Shown: positions 31,029 to 41,667, counted from the first letter of the stretch. The stretch is DNA of 64,000 nucleotides from Azoarcus indigens (GCF_004361735.1 NZ_SNVV01000020.1:1-64000), one strand, 5' to 3'. Notes: a model not told the origin generated them from the letters alone. Translations and numbers: made by a program.

Positions 31029-31979
31029 GTGTCCGTAGCCACCGCCTCCCCCATTCCGGCCGCTTCCGCCGCCGCGCCTGCCACCGCGGCCGGTGAAACA
31101 CGCTTCTCCAACACCTTCCTGCGCCTGAAGAAGAAGCTGGAACGCAGCGTGGGCGAAGCCATCGCCGACTACAACATGATCGGCAACGGCGACACGGTGA
31201 TGGTGTGCATCTCCGGCGGCAAGGACTCCTATTCGCTGCTGTCCATCCTGCTGGCACTGCGCGAGCGCGCGCCGGTGGATTTCCGCATCGTGGCGATGAA
31301 CCTGGACCAGAAGCAGCCCGGCTTCCCGGACGACGTCCTGCCGGCCTACTTCGAGTCCATCGGCGTCGAATACCGCATCGTCACCGAAGACACCTACTCC
31401 ATCGTCAAGGACAAGATTCCCGAGGGCAAGACCACCTGCTCGCTCTGTTCGCGCCTGCGCCGCGGCATCATCTACCGTACCGCGAAGGAGATCGGCGCCA
31501 CCCGCATCGCGCTGGGACACCACCGCGACGACATCCTGGAAACCCTGTTCCTGAACATGTTCTTCGGCGGCAAGATCAAGGCCATGCCGCCCAAGCTGGT
31601 GAGCGACGACGGCGATCATGTGGTGATCCGCCCACTGGCCTACTGCACCGAGAACGACATCGCCCGCTTCGCCCGCACGATGGAGTACCCCATCATCCCC
31701 TGCAATCTTTGCGGCTCGCAGGAAAACGCCCAGCGCAAGCAGATCAAGGCCATGCTGCAGGGCTGGGCGCGGGAACATCCCGGCCGCATCGAATCGCTGG
31801 CCACTTCGCTGAAGAACGTCGTGCCTTCCCACCTCGCGGACGACAAGCTCTTCGACTTCAGCGGACTCACCCGGAACACCCAGGTAGACGAGGGCGACAT
31901 CGCCTTCGATCGCCCGGAACTGCCCGCCCATCTGGCCCACTCCATCAGCATCGCCGCCCACGTACCGGAACGGGAATAA
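31029..31979 (+). CDS. ttcA: tRNA 2-thiocytidine biosynthesis protein TtcA
   Basis: 316 residues from a GTG start. The PP-loop SGGKDSYS activates C32 of tRNA with ATP. The [10 protein letters not shown] and [11 protein letters not shown] motifs supply the Fe-S cysteines used for sulfur transfer. The Ala/Pro-rich first 25 residues are variable. Internal [17 protein letters not shown] is typical of TtcA. Confidence 0.95.
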   Translation: MSVATASPIPAASAAAPATAAGETRFSNTFLRLKKKLERSVGEAIADYNMIGNGDTVMVCISGGKDSYSLLSILLALRERAPVDFRIVAMNLDQKQPGFPDDVLPAYFESIGVEYRIVTEDTYSIVKDKIPEGKTTCSLCSRLRRGIIYRTAKEIGATRIALGHHRDDILETLFLNMFFGGKIKAMPPKLVSDDGDHVVIRPLAYCTENDIARFARTMEYPIIPCNLCGSQENAQRKQIKAMLQGWAREHPGRIESLATSLKNVVPSHLADDKLFDFSGLTRNTQVDEGDIAFDRPELPAHLAHSISIAAHVPERE

Positions 31980-32163
31980 GGCCGCGGCTCAGGGCTTGCT
32001 TCCGCAAAGGCATTTGATCATCATGCGCCGAGAGCCGGACCGACAAGACTCCGCCGGCATCCCCGACCCCGCCGACCGCCAACGATGAAAAGCGCCGCTT
32101 CCCTCCTTTGTTGCAGCCCGGCCCATGCCCGCCGGCAGACCGGGCTCCGGAGGGGGCGCTGAT

Positions 32164-33021
32164 ATGCCCGAACGCCGCAATCTCTGCCTGCTCGTTGCCG
32201 AAATCACCGGCGCAGACCGCCTGAGCGACCGTACCGCCGCCACCGAAGCCGCACATGCGCTGGAGCGATGCATGCATCGTATCGACCGCGCCGCAGCCAG
32301 CCAGGAAGGCGCGGTGCTGGAGCGCAACGGCAGCGCGGTGGCGATGAGCTTCGAGCGCTGCGACTCCGGCGTGCTTGCCGCCTGCGAAATCCTGGACCGC
32401 ATCCTCGGCCTGCCACCTCTCAGCGGCGCGCAGCTCAGCGTCCGCCTGGGCCTGCACTATGGCGTGGCCGAGCAGGAGGAGGGCGGACTGGATGTGGCCC
32501 GCCGACTGGCAGGCCTGTGCCGGCCCGGCCAGGCCCTGGCCAGCGGCGCGGCCGTCATGCTGCTAACACCTTCCACCCGCCATTTCGCCGGCACGGAAGC
32601 AGTTCACGATCCGCTGCTCGACACGCTGGAGTGGCCGGTCTTCACCATAGGCCACCGCGTTGGCATGGTGACTTCGGTGCCCCCGACCGCCAGGGTCTCC
32701 CAACGTCTGCGCCTGCGGCACCAGCAGGAAGTTGTATTCGTGGAAGAGCAGCGGCCTGTGCTGCTGCTCGGCCGCGAGTTGGGCAACGACCTGGTCATCA
32801 TCGACCCCCGCGCCTCGCGCCAGCATGCCCGCATCGAGCGCCGCCGCGAGGGTTTCATCCTGATCGACCAGAGCACCAACGGCACCTACGTTTCCATGGA
32901 CGGCGCTGCCGAACACTGCGTGAAGCATGCGGAACTGACGCTGATCGGGCCGGGCCGCATTGGCTGCGGCTTCTCGGCCAACGAAGTGGAACGCGACCTG
33001 GTGTTCTTCGACATCGTCTGA
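32164..33021 (+). CDS. FHA-domain protein with a degenerate nucleotide-cyclase-like N-terminus
   Basis: 285 residues. The first part (about 1-160) resembles class III adenylate/guanylate cyclase folds (LLVAEITGADRLSDR, AVLERNGSAVAMSF, LSVRLGLHYGVAEQEEGG). It lacks the metal-binding Asp pair and looks catalytically dead. The C-terminal FHA domain (about 200-275; LLLGRELGNDLVI, ASRQHARIERRREGFILIDQSTNGT) should bind phosphothreonine. The start with GGAGG twelve bases upstream is preferred. It is probably a signalling adaptor; no Ser/Thr kinase gene is adjacent. Confidence 0.75.
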   Translation: MPERRNLCLLVAEITGADRLSDRTAATEAAHALERCMHRIDRAAASQEGAVLERNGSAVAMSFERCDSGVLAACEILDRILGLPPLSGAQLSVRLGLHYGVAEQEEGGLDVARRLAGLCRPGQALASGAAVMLLTPSTRHFAGTEAVHDPLLDTLEWPVFTIGHRVGMVTSVPPTARVSQRLRLRHQQEVVFVEEQRPVLLLGRELGNDLVIIDPRASRQHARIERRREGFILIDQSTNGTYVSMDGAAEHCVKHAELTLIGPGRIGCGFSANEVERDLVFFDIV

Positions 33022-33062
33022 GCCCCCTCAGCCGCGCCCACCCGCCGCATCCCGTCGCACAC

Positions 33063-33500
33063 TCAACCCTTCAGGCACTCACTGACGAAGCGCTTGCGCT
33101 CATCGCCCGCCAGGGTCTTCTCCGTCGCCTGGCGGTTGCAGGCCTTCATCCTCTCCTTCGGATCCACCACCGCTTCCTTGCTTGCAGCGACCGGCACCAC
33201 CGCCGGCTTCGCTCCATTCGTTCCATTCGCCTTCTCGGCGGGCGCGGCCGGCTGCGTCTTCTTGGTAGTCTTGGCCGCTGCCTCCGGCTTGGCGCCCTTG
33301 TTTGCGACGTCTCCCTGCCCCTCATGCTTGCCCGACAGGCAGCCGGACATGAACTGCTTGCGCTCATCCCCTTTGAGGGATTTCTCACGGGCCTCCTGGT
33401 TGCAGCGTTTCATACGTTCATGCTGGGGATTGGCCCAGGCCACCGAGGATGAAGCAGCCAGCAGGCAAAGCGCGACAGCAAGAATGGACGGCTTGTTCAT
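33063..33500 (-). CDS. PsiF-repeat secreted protein
   Basis: 145 residues. A signal peptide (about 1-23, VAWA at the cut) is followed by two PsiF repeats: MKRCNQEAREKSLKGDERKQFM and MKACNRQATEKTLAGDERKRFV, each with C..(A/T)xxKxLxGDERKxF..C spacing. A Lys/Ala/Pro-rich linker separates them. E. coli PsiF is phosphate-starvation inducible; function unknown. A sigma-70-type promoter lies 39 bases upstream. Confidence 0.85.
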   Translation of the reverse strand: MNKPSILAVALCLLAASSSVAWANPQHERMKRCNQEAREKSLKGDERKQFMSGCLSGKHEGQGDVANKGAKPEAAAKTTKKTQPAAPAEKANGTNGAKPAVVPVAASKEAVVDPKERMKACNRQATEKTLAGDERKRFVSECLKG

Positions 33501-33538
33501 GGCGTATCTCCTTAGGCGATAGGAAGGGAAGCCGCTCA

Positions 33539-33567
33539 ATTCTGCAAATGTCATATGTATTCGTCAA
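33539..33567 (-). promoter_or_regulatory. Sigma-70-type promoter of the PsiF gene
   Basis: On the minus strand, TTGACG (33567-33562) and CAGAAT (33544-33539) are 17 bases apart in a locally AT-rich stretch. The start would be near 33531, about 30 bases before the ATG. No correctly spaced Pho box was found. Confidence 0.5.
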
Positions 33568-33641
33568 CATGAAATATGCTATAGGCAAAAACAACCAGTC
33601 TCACACCCAGACTCGGCTGGAAGGCTCTGGACACCTCGTCC

Positions 33642-34046
33642 ATGCTTGACGCCGGCGCAAGCGCGGGCCTGGGCGGCCTCTTCCTGTCGGCCTTTCTTTC
33701 GGCGACGCTGCTGCCGGGAAGCTCGGAGGCGGTGCTCGCCGGTCTGCTCGCCTTACGGCCGGAACTATGGTTTCCGGCGCTGCTGCTCGCGACCACGGGC
33801 AACACCCTGGGGGGCATGACCACCTACCTGATGGCACGCCTGCTGCCCCGCAAGGAAGTGCCGGCCCGCCTGAACTGGCTGGAAAAGTACGGCAGCGCCA
33901 CCCTGCTGCTGTCCTGGGTACCGCTGATCGGCGATGCCCTGTGTGCCGGTGCCGGGCTGCTTCGCCTGCCGTGGTCGGCCTGCCTGTTGTGGATGGCGGT
34001 GGGCAAGGGGCTGCGCTACGCCGCCATCGCCTGGGCGATGAGCTGA
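33642..34046 (+). CDS. YqaA-family membrane protein
   Basis: 134 residues with about four membrane helices. The segments FLSATLLPGSSEAVLAGLL, TTGNTLGGMTTYLMAR and LLSWVPLIGDALCAGAGLLRLP match the YqaA branch of the DedA/VTT superfamily. Such proteins are linked to lipid transport or membrane homeostasis, but YqaA itself is uncharacterised. Confidence 0.85.
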   Translation: MLDAGASAGLGGLFLSAFLSATLLPGSSEAVLAGLLALRPELWFPALLLATTGNTLGGMTTYLMARLLPRKEVPARLNWLEKYGSATLLLSWVPLIGDALCAGAGLLRLPWSACLLWMAVGKGLRYAAIAWAMS

Positions 34047-34108
34047 CCGCCGCGCCGGCGGCCCGCCTATACTCCGCCCCTTCCTCCTCAGCCCCGCCGG
34101 AGTTCCCG

Positions 34109-34462
34109 ATGAACGAGATCCAGCGTCACGGCGTCACCGCCCGTTATGCAGACGCCGTTGTCCACAACCGCGTCGCCTATCTGGTCGAGGTGCCGGCCAG
34201 CAACGAAGGTGACATCGCACAGCAGACCTCCGAGGTACTGGACAGCCTGGCCCGCCAGTTGACCCGCCTCGGCAGTTCCCCCGCCCGCATCCTGATGGCG
34301 ACCATCTACCTGACCGATCTCGCGGAGGCACCCGCGATGAATGCCGTGTGGGAAGCCTGGGTGCCCGCCGGCAGCGCCCCCTCCCGCGCCTGCGTGCAGG
34401 TTGCCGCGCTGGTCGATCCGGGCTGGAAGATCGAGATCGCCCTGACCGCAGCCCTGCCCTGA
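34109..34462 (+). CDS. RidA/YjgF/YER057c-family protein
   Basis: 117 residues. The family signature is present: the late Arg in PSRACVQV and a Glu in IEIALTAAL form the enamine/imine deaminase pocket. RidA hydrolyses reactive 2-aminoacrylate from PLP enzymes such as IlvA (ilvA lies 15 kb away). The subgroup may have another substrate. Confidence 0.82.
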   Translation: MNEIQRHGVTARYADAVVHNRVAYLVEVPASNEGDIAQQTSEVLDSLARQLTRLGSSPARILMATIYLTDLAEAPAMNAVWEAWVPAGSAPSRACVQVAALVDPGWKIEIALTAALP

Positions 34463-34618
34463 ACTGCCCCGTAATCCGCTCCGGCGCAGCGGGATTCAAC
34501 CAAAGCACTCGCCGGAAAGCTTGCCCCTGCGTGGCTTAAGGTCTTGATTTGTGCTGCGAGTCCGCCGCCGGTCCGTTAGAATTGCAGGTTTCCCTGCAGC
34601 AGTTTGCCCGGCACACCG

Positions 34619-37600
34619 ATGACCCAACGCCTGCGCGAAATCCCCTACAACTACACCTCGTTCTCCGACCGCGAGATCGTCATCCGCCTGCTCGGCACGG
34701 AAGCCTGGGCGGTGCTGGACGAACTGCGCGGGGAGCGTGTCACCGGACGGTCGGCACGCATGCTGTACGAGGTGCTGGGCGACATCTGGGTCGTACGGCG
34801 CAATCCCTACCTGGAGGACGACCTGCTCGCCAACCGCGAGCGGCGCGAGGCGCTGATCGGCGCCCTCAACCATCGCCTCAACGAAATCGAAAAGCGCCGC
34901 CAGGGCAATGACCTGGTCGCCCCGCTGCTGGTGCGGGCGCGCGAGGCGGTGGCGGACTTCGAGTGCTGGTTCGAGAACACCGCCCGCCGGCGCAAGACGG
35001 CGCTGAAGGCGCTGGCCCACCACACCCGCCGCGACAACATCTGCTTCGACGGCCACGCCCGCGTCTCCCACGTCACCGACGCCACTGACTGGCGCGTCGA
35101 GTATCCCTTCGTCGTCCTCTACCCGGACACCGAGGAGGAAATGGCGCCGCTGGTACGCACCTGCATCGAGTTGGGGCTGACCATCATCCCGCGTGGCGGC
35201 GGCACCGGCTATACCGGCGGCGCCGTGCCACTGGACGCCAGCTCGGTGGTCATCAACACCGAGAAGCTGATCGCCATCGGAGCGGTCGAAGAGATGCTGC
35301 TGCCGGACGCCGACGGCAAGCCGATGGCCTCGCCCTACGCCACCGTGCGCACCGGCGCCGGCGTGGTCACTGACCGGGTGGCCGAGGCCGCCAGCAATGC
35401 CGGCCGGGTGTTCGCGGTGGACCCGACCTCCGCCAGCGCCTCCTGCGTGGGCGGCAACATCGCCATGAACGCCGGCGGCAAGAAGGCGGTGCTGTGGGGC
35501 ACGGCGCTGGACAACCTGGCGTGGTGGAAGATGGTCACGCCGGACGGCAACTGGCTGGAAGTGGAGCGGCTGGACCACAACTTCGGCAAGATCCACGAGC
35601 AGCACATCGCCCGCTTCCGCCTGCGCCGCTTCGACGGCCTCAGTTATGCGCCGTTGGGCGAAGAACTGCTCTCCATGCCCGGCGCCCACTGCCGCAAGGA
35701 CGGCCTGGGCAAGGACGTCACCGATAAATTCCTCGGCGGCATCCCCGGCGTGCAGAAGGAAGGCACCGACGGCCTGATCGTGGCCGCGCGCTGGGTGCTG
35801 CACAAGATGCCGCCCATCACCCGCACCGTCTGCCTGGAGTTCTTCGGCCAGGTACGCGAGGCGGTGCCGGCCATCGTCGAGATCACCGACTACTTCAAGC
35901 CCGGCGCGCCAGGCAGCCAGGCCGGCGTGCTGCTGGCCGGCCTGGAGCACCTGGACGAGCGCTACGTGAAGGCGGTGGGCTATACCACCAAGGCCAAGCG
36001 CCACGGCCGGCCGAAGATGGTGCTGATCGGCGATGTCGTCGGCTTCGACGAGAACGCGGTGATGGCCGCCGCCTCCGAGATGGTGCGCATGACCAACGCC
36101 CGTGGCGCCGAGGGTTTCATCGCGGTATCGCCGGAGCAACGCAAGCGCTTCTGGCTGGAACGCTCCCGCACCGCCGCCATCTCCCGCCATACCAACGCCT
36201 TCAAGATCAACGAAGACGTGGTGATTCCGCTGCCGCGCATGGGCGACTACTGCGACGGCATCGAGCGCATCAACATCGAGTTGTCCATCTCCAACAAGCT
36301 GGAGCTGTGCCGCACCCTGGCCGACTTCCTGAAGGGCCCGCTGCCGCTGGACCAGGGCGACGCCAACCTCGAGCAGGAGGTCGTCATCGGCGATCGCCGC
36401 GAGGCCGCGCTGAACTATATCGAGGCGGTGCGCCTGCGCTGGGAATGGCTGCTCGAGAACCTGGACCTGCCGCTGGCGGAGGCCGAAAGCCGCTTCGCCG
36501 CCTACGGCGTGGTCGCCGGCGAGCTGAGCAACCGCGCCGCCAACCCCAGGCTGTTCCACCGCCTGCAGGATTACTCCATCCGCGTTTCGTGGAAGACCGA
36601 GCTCAAGCCGCGGCTGGACAAGATCTTCGATGGCGTGCTGTTCGGCCCGGTGCTGGCCCGCATCCAGGAAATCCACAAACAGGTGCTGCGCGGCCGGGTC
36701 TTCGTCGCCCTGCACATGCACGCCGGCGACGGCAATGTGCACACCAACCTGCCGGTGAACTCCGACCACTACGAGATGCTGCAGACCGCCAACCGCGCCG
36801 TGGACCGCATCATGGCGCTGGCACGTTCGCTGGGCGGCGTGATCTCCGGCGAGCACGGCATCGGCATCACCAAGCTGGACTACCTCACCGACGAGGAGAT
36901 GACCAGCTTCTGGAACTACAAGGCCAAGGTGGACCCGGAAGGCCGCTTCAACCGCGGCAAGCTGATGCGGCGCGGCCCGATCAAGGGCAACCTGGAGAAC
37001 GCCTACACCCCCAGCTTCAACCTGATGGGGCATGAGTCGCTGATCATGGAACGCACCGAGATCGGCGAAATCGCGCACGACATCAAGGACTGCCTGCGCT
37101 GCGGCAAGTGCAAGCCGGTGTGCTCCACCCATGTGCCGCGCGCCAACCTGCTGTACTCGCCGCGCAACAAGATCCTCTCCACCTCGCTGCTGGTCGAGGC
37201 CATGCTGTACGAGGAGCAGACCCGCCGCGGCATCTCCCTCGCCCACTGGGCCGAGTTCGAGGACGTGGCCGACCACTGCACCGTCTGCCACAAGTGCGAG
37301 AAACCCTGTCCGGTGGACATCGACTTCGGCGACGTCTCGGTGAAGATGCGCAACCTGCTGCGCAAGCAGGGCAAGAAGTCCTTCAACCCCGGCAAGGCCG
37401 CCGCCATGGCCTTCCTCACGATCAAGGACCCGGCCACGATCAAGCTGATCCGCACCGGCATGATCGACTGGGGCTACAAGGCGCAGCGCATCGCCAACAA
37501 GGTCGGCCGCAGCCTGGGCCTGGTGCAGCCGCAGACCAAGGCGCCCCCGGCCACCCAGGGCAAGGCGCCGATGCGCGCGCAGGTCATCCACTTCATCAAC

Positions 37601-38500
37601 AAGCCGATGCCCGGCAAGCTGCCGAAGAAGACCTCGCGCGCGCTGCTGGACATCGAGGACGACAAGGTCATCCCGGTGATCCGCGACCCGCAGAAGGCGG
37701 GCGTGGATGCCGAGGCGGTGTTCTATTTCCCCGGCTGCGGCTCGGAGCGCCTGTTCAGCCAGGTCGGCCTCGCCACCCAGGCCATGCTCTACCACGTCGG
37801 CGCCCAGACGGTGCTGCCGCCGGGCTACCTGTGCTGCGGCTACCCGCAGACCGCCGCCGGCGAGGAAGAAAAGGGGCAGAAGATCACCACCGACAACCGG
37901 GTGCTGTTCCACCGTGTCGCCAACACGCTGAACTACCTGGACATCAAGACGGTGATCGTGTCCTGCGGCACCTGCATGGACCAGCTGCTGAAGTACGAAT
38001 TCGAGAAGATTTTCCCCGGTTGCCGGCTGCTCGACATCCACGAATACCTGATGGAGAAGGGCGTGAAGCTGGAGGGCATACAGGGCGTGAACTACATGTA
38101 CCACGAGCCCTGCCACACGCCGATGAAGGTGCATTCCGGCATCAAGGTGGCCAATGAGCTGATGGGCACGCGGGTGGATCTGTCCGATCGTTGCTGCGGC
38201 GAATCCGGCACGCTGGCGGTCGCCCGGCCGGACATCTCGACCCAGGTGCGCTTCCGCAAGCAGGAAGAGATCGAGAAGGGCGTGGCCAAGCTGCAGCAGG
38301 CGCAGCCGGACGCGCCGAGCAAGATCCTCACCTCCTGCCCGAGCTGCCTGCAGGGTCTTTCGCGCTACGCCGACGACGCCGGCGGCGTGGAGCCGGACTA
38401 CATCGTGGTCGAACTGGCCAAGCACCTGCTGGGCGAGAACTGGATGCCGGACTACGTGGCCAAGGCCAACAGCGGTGGCATCGAGCGGGTGCTGCTGTAA
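34619..38500 (+). CDS. DUF3683 FAD-linked oxidoreductase with Fe-S and CCG domains
   Basis: 1293 residues. An N-terminal DUF3683 part (about 1-135) is followed by a VAO-type FAD domain (about 145-400, with [15 protein letters not shown] near 190) and an FAD-oxidase C-terminal domain ending near 780 ([12 protein letters not shown] near 700, [10 protein letters not shown] near 745). Two [4Fe-4S] motifs come next, [11 protein letters not shown] near 824 and [12 protein letters not shown] near 886. Two CCG/heterodisulfide-reductase repeats follow ([11 protein letters not shown] near 1036, [10 protein letters not shown] near 1160). The layout fuses a D-lactate/glycolate dehydrogenase-like unit to a GlpC/GlcF-like unit in one chain. 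The substrate is probably a 2-hydroxy acid, by inference. A TTG five codons upstream is an alternative start. Confidence 0.88.
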   Translation: MTQRLREIPYNYTSFSDREIVIRLLGTEAWAVLDELRGERVTGRSARMLYEVLGDIWVVRRNPYLEDDLLANRERREALIGALNHRLNEIEKRRQGNDLVAPLLVRAREAVADFECWFENTARRRKTALKALAHHTRRDNICFDGHARVSHVTDATDWRVEYPFVVLYPDTEEEMAPLVRTCIELGLTIIPRGGGTGYTGGAVPLDASSVVINTEKLIAIGAVEEMLLPDADGKPMASPYATVRTGAGVVTDRVAEAASNAGRVFAVDPTSASASCVGGNIAMNAGGKKAVLWGTALDNLAWWKMVTPDGNWLEVERLDHNFGKIHEQHIARFRLRRFDGLSYAPLGEELLSMPGAHCRKDGLGKDVTDKFLGGIPGVQKEGTDGLIVAARWVLHKMPPITRTVCLEFFGQVREAVPAIVEITDYFKPGAPGSQAGVLLAGLEHLDERYVKAVGYTTKAKRHGRPKMVLIGDVVGFDENAVMAAASEMVRMTNARGAEGFIAVSPEQRKRFWLERSRTAAISRHTNAFKINEDVVIPLPRMGDYCDGIERINIELSISNKLELCRTLADFLKGPLPLDQGDANLEQEVVIGDRREAALNYIEAVRLRWEWLLENLDLPLAEAESRFAAYGVVAGELSNRAANPRLFHRLQDYSIRVSWKTELKPRLDKIFDGVLFGPVLARIQEIHKQVLRGRVFVALHMHAGDGNVHTNLPVNSDHYEMLQTANRAVDRIMALARSLGGVISGEHGIGITKLDYLTDEEMTSFWNYKAKVDPEGRFNRGKLMRRGPIKGNLENAYTPSFNLMGHESLIMERTEIGEIAHDIKDCLRCGKCKPVCSTHVPRANLLYSPRNKILSTSLLVEAMLYEEQTRRGISLAHWAEFEDVADHCTVCHKCEKPCPVDIDFGDVSVKMRNLLRKQGKKSFNPGKAAAMAFLTIKDPATIKLIRTGMIDWGYKAQRIANKVGRSLGLVQPQTKAPPATQGKAPMRAQVIHFINKPMPGKLPKKTSRALLDIEDDKVIPVIRDPQKAGVDAEAVFYFPGCGSERLFSQVGLATQAMLYHVGAQTVLPPGYLCCGYPQTAAGEEEKGQKITTDNRVLFHRVANTLNYLDIKTVIVSCGTCMDQLLKYEFEKIFPGCRLLDIHEYLMEKGVKLEGIQGVNYMYHEPCHTPMKVHSGIKVANELMGTRVDLSDRCCGESGTLAVARPDISTQVRFRKQEEIEKGVAKLQQAQPDAPSKILTSCPSCLQGLSRYADDAGGVEPDYIVVELAKHLLGENWMPDYVAKANSGGIERVLL

Positions 38501-38506
38501 TAAAGG

Positions 38507-38535
38507 AAACGGCAGCCGGAAAGGCTGCCGTTTTT
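38507..38535 (+). terminator. Rho-independent terminator
   Basis: An 11-bp stem AAACGGCAGCC / GGCTGCCGTTT with loop GGAAA is followed by a T-run that begins at 38531 and continues TTTTTCTTT. It starts seven bases past the DUF3683 gene stop. This is a textbook intrinsic terminator. Confidence 0.92.
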
Positions 38536-38632
38536 CTTTGGGGTGCGGGATTCAACGCGCGGTCGGATGATGGCGGCTACCCCCTAAACCCCAAAGCATG
38601 CCGAAGAGGCGGCCTTGCCGCTTCAGCCCGAC

Positions 38633-39418
38633 CTAAGCCGCCCCCGCGTCCGGATGCAGGCGACGCCAGATCTCCGTCATCGCCTCCGCCGCGCCAACCT
38701 GCAGGCGATGGGACACCAGGTGGCTGACCTCGGTGTCGCCCGGATTGATCTCCACCGAGGGCACGCCCGCCTGCCGTGCCCACCAGATCGGGCCTGCGAT
38801 ATAGGGAAAGACGCTGGTGGTACCGACGGAGAGCACCAGATCCACGCCCTGGCCGAGCAGCGCCTGCAGCAGATCCAGCGCGCGCTGCGGCAGCATCTCG
38901 CCGAACAGCACCACGTCCGGCCGCAGCACGCCGCCGCACAGCGGGCAGGGCGGCGGCAGCGTCAGACCGGCGAAGTCCGCCACGTCGCGCTCATGCGGGC
39001 ATTCGGTGCAGCGCAGGTGATGCACCGTGCCGTGGATCTCGATCAGCTTCGCCGAACCAGCCGCGCGGTGCAGGCCATCCACGTTCTGCGTCAGCACCCA
39101 CACCGCCTCGCCATGGCCGGCCTTCTCCCGCTCCAGCTCGGCGATCAGGCGATGGGCGGCGTTGGGGCCGGCGCCGCGGCAATTGCGCTCGATCTCAGCC
39201 AGGTATTTCCAGGAGATCTCCGGATGCTCCTCCATCATGCTGCCGGACATCGCCTCCTCGATGGTCAGCCCTTCCGCGGTCAGCCGCTCATGGTAAAGGC
39301 CACCAATGCCGCGATAGGTCGGCAGACCGGAGTCGGCGGAAATACCGGCGCCGGTGATGAAGAGGATGCGGCGGGCGCCAGCCACCAGGGCGGCGACGGC
39401 ATCGTAGTCGGGAGTCAT
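38633..39418 (-). CDS. NAD-dependent protein deacylase (sirtuin)
   Basis: 261 residues. Sirtuin motifs in order are GAGISADSGLPTYRG, TQNVDGLH, the catalytic His in EIHGTVHHLRC, a four-Cys zinc module (CTEC and CPLC), VVLFGEMLP and SVGTTSVFPYIAG. It removes acyl groups from lysines using NAD+. Only one of the class-III desuccinylase residues (Tyr/Arg pair) might be present, so substrate preference is open. Confidence 0.9.
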   Translation of the reverse strand: MTPDYDAVAALVAGARRILFITGAGISADSGLPTYRGIGGLYHERLTAEGLTIEEAMSGSMMEEHPEISWKYLAEIERNCRGAGPNAAHRLIAELEREKAGHGEAVWVLTQNVDGLHRAAGSAKLIEIHGTVHHLRCTECPHERDVADFAGLTLPPPCPLCGGVLRPDVVLFGEMLPQRALDLLQALLGQGVDLVLSVGTTSVFPYIAGPIWWARQAGVPSVEINPGDTEVSHLVSHRLQVGAAEAMTEIWRRLHPDAGAA

Positions 39419-39507
39419 GCTGCGAGCGTTCGGGATTCAGTACGGGCGGATCATACGCTTGCCCTGGAAACCGCGGCAGCGCGGCTTGCCGCAAGGCGGA
39501 GAGCCGC

Positions 39508-41607
39508 TCAGCCGGCCTCCGCCGCCGGCGCGGGAGCATGGACGACCTCCACCAGGCAGTCATAGAACACCGGGCCGCGGCCCATGTCGGTGAGCGCCGA
39601 GGAAGTCACCGCGTTGGCATTCTCGCCGTCGCCGGAGAGCTTCTGCCACCAGATGGAGGGGCACACCACCACGCCGGGCCGCACCTTGTCGGTAACCACC
39701 GCCAGGGCGTGGAAGGCGCCCCTGTCGTTATGGATGCGCAGACGCTGGCCGCTGGCGATGCCGCGCAGCTCGGCATCCGCCGGGTGGATCTCCAGCCTGG
39801 GGCTGCCCTCGCGCTCCAGGAAGCGCGGCATGTTGGCGAAGCTGGTGTTGAGAAAATTGCGCGCCGGCGGCGAAATCAGCGCCAGCGGGTAGCGCCGCGC
39901 CAGTGCCGGATTGCTGAGCACCGATTCATACGGTGGATGCCAGGCCGGTAAAGGATCCTGGCCGCGCCTGGCCAGCATTTCCGAATAGAACTCGCACTTG
40001 CCGGAGGCAGTGCGGAACTCGCCGCTGGCGAAAGGCGCGAAAGGCCGCGGCAGATTGATGCGCGCCCAGCCGCGCGCCGCCAGCTTCTCCGGCTCCAGCC
40101 CCAGGGCACGCGGATCGCGCCGGCGGAAGGCGGCGGCGGCGATGTCCTCGTCGCTCTCGAACAGCGCCGGCTCGGTGAAGCCCAGCCGCGCCGCCAGCAG
40201 GCGGAACACCTCGGTGTTCGGCTTGGCCTCGCCCAGCGGCGCGATCGCCGGCGTGTTCGCCACCGCGTAGTAGTGGCCGTAGGTGGTGTGCAGGTCGCGG
40301 TGCTCCAACTGGCTGGTGGCAGGCAGCAGGATGTCGGCGTAGTCGGCGGTGTCGGTCTGGAACAACTCGTGCACCACGCAGAACAGGTCTTCGCGCATGA
40401 AGCCGGCGCGCACCCGGTTGCTGTCCGGCGCCACTGCGACCGGATTGGAGTTGTAGACGTAGATCGCCCGTATCGGCGGCTCGCCGGCAGTAAGCAGCGC
40501 CTCGCCTATGGTGGACATGTTGATGCTGCGCGGCGGGAAGCGCTCCGCGTCCGGGTAGAGATCCGGCCGCGCCAGCGCCTGGCCGTCCAGCGGGAAATTG
40601 CCCGAGGTCGACAGCAGCGCGCCGCAGCCGGCGTGGCGCCAGGCACCGGTGAGCGCCGGCAGGCAGGCGATGTTGCGTACCGCCATGCCGCCGCCGGCAC
40701 AGCGGTTGAGGCCGTAGTTGAGGCGGATCAGCGTGCGTTGCGACCGGCCGTATTCCAGCGCCAGCTCGCGGATCGCCGCGGCCGGCAAACCGGTCAGCGG
40801 CGCGGCCCAGTCCGGGGTGAATTGCGCCACCCGTTCGACGAGCGCGTCGAAGCCCAGGGTGTTGGCGGCGATGTAGTCACGGTCCAGCAGGTTCCCGGCG
40901 ATCAGCACGTTCATCATTGCCAGCGCAAGCGCGCCGTCGGTGCCGGGCAGCGGCGCTAGGTGCAGATCGCATTTTTCCGCCGTCTCGCTGCGCCGCGGGT
41001 CGATGCAGATCAGCCGCGCGCCCTTGCGCTTCGCTTCCTGCAGGTAGCGCCAGCCATGCAGGTTGGAGACGATGGGGTTACCGCCCCAGATCAGGATCAG
41101 CTCCGCATTGACGACCGCCTCCGGGTCAGCGCCCACCGAGGCGCCTATGGTCGCCTTCCAGCCGGCGGTGCCAGCGGAGGAGCAGATGGTGCGTTCCAGG
41201 AAGGAGGCGCCCAGGCGATGGAAGAAGCGCCGGTCCAGGCTCTCGCCCTGCACCAGGCCCATGGTGCCGGCGAAGCTGTAGGGCAGGATGGCGCGGGGGT
41301 CGTCGGCGGCAAGGTCGCGGAATTTCGCTGCGATGGTGTCCAGCGCCTCATCCCAGCTGATGCGCTCGAAGCGGCCCTCGCCTTTGCGTCCTACCCGCTT
41401 CATCGGGTAGCGCAGGCGCTGGTCGGAATAGACCCGCTCCAGGTAGTGGGCCACCTTGGTGCACAGCGCGCCGTTGGTGAACGGCATGGCGTCGGCGCCG
41501 CGCAGGCGCACCGCGCGGCCGTCCTCAACCGTCACCTCCATGGCACAGGTATCGGGGCAGTCGTGGGGACAGGCGGCACGCACTACCGTGCTGTTCGCGG
41601 CACTCAT
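39508..41607 (-). CDS. Molybdopterin-dependent oxidoreductase
   Basis: 699 residues. An N-terminal [4Fe-4S] motif (C13-x3-C17-x3-C21-x27-C49) is followed by the DMSO-reductase-family molybdopterin fold (LILIWGGNPIVSN, LICIDPRRSETA, YVYNSNPVAVAPD). The C-terminal molydopterin dinucleotide-binding domain spans about 580-690 (SGQRLRIHNDRGAF). There is no Tat signal, so it is cytoplasmic. No electron-transfer partner or substrate clue is next door. The ATG at MSAANSTVVR is preferred to one further upstream. Confidence 0.87.
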   Translation of the reverse strand: MSAANSTVVRAACPHDCPDTCAMEVTVEDGRAVRLRGADAMPFTNGALCTKVAHYLERVYSDQRLRYPMKRVGRKGEGRFERISWDEALDTIAAKFRDLAADDPRAILPYSFAGTMGLVQGESLDRRFFHRLGASFLERTICSSAGTAGWKATIGASVGADPEAVVNAELILIWGGNPIVSNLHGWRYLQEAKRKGARLICIDPRRSETAEKCDLHLAPLPGTDGALALAMMNVLIAGNLLDRDYIAANTLGFDALVERVAQFTPDWAAPLTGLPAAAIRELALEYGRSQRTLIRLNYGLNRCAGGGMAVRNIACLPALTGAWRHAGCGALLSTSGNFPLDGQALARPDLYPDAERFPPRSINMSTIGEALLTAGEPPIRAIYVYNSNPVAVAPDSNRVRAGFMREDLFCVVHELFQTDTADYADILLPATSQLEHRDLHTTYGHYYAVANTPAIAPLGEAKPNTEVFRLLAARLGFTEPALFESDEDIAAAAFRRRDPRALGLEPEKLAARGWARINLPRPFAPFASGEFRTASGKCEFYSEMLARRGQDPLPAWHPPYESVLSNPALARRYPLALISPPARNFLNTSFANMPRFLEREGSPRLEIHPADAELRGIASGQRLRIHNDRGAFHALAVVTDKVRPGVVVCPSIWWQKLSGDGENANAVTSSALTDMGRGPVFYDCLVEVVHAPAPAAEAG

Positions 41608-41667
41608 GGGAAAACTCTCTGTTTCGGGACTGCGCCCCGCCAGCCGGGCGGCCGGGCCGCACAAAGC

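Noticed and set aside
33548-33568. Pho box upstream of the PsiF gene
   Set aside because: Two TGTCA/CGTCA half-site-like runs are 13 bases apart, not the 11 bases of a Pho box, and the second is poor.
34496-38425. A 1309-codon open frame on the minus strand opposite the DUF3683 gene
   Set aside because: It is a shadow frame caused by strong third-position G/C bias. Its translation is His/Ala/Gly/Val-rich with no motif, while the plus strand has a complete multi-domain enzyme.
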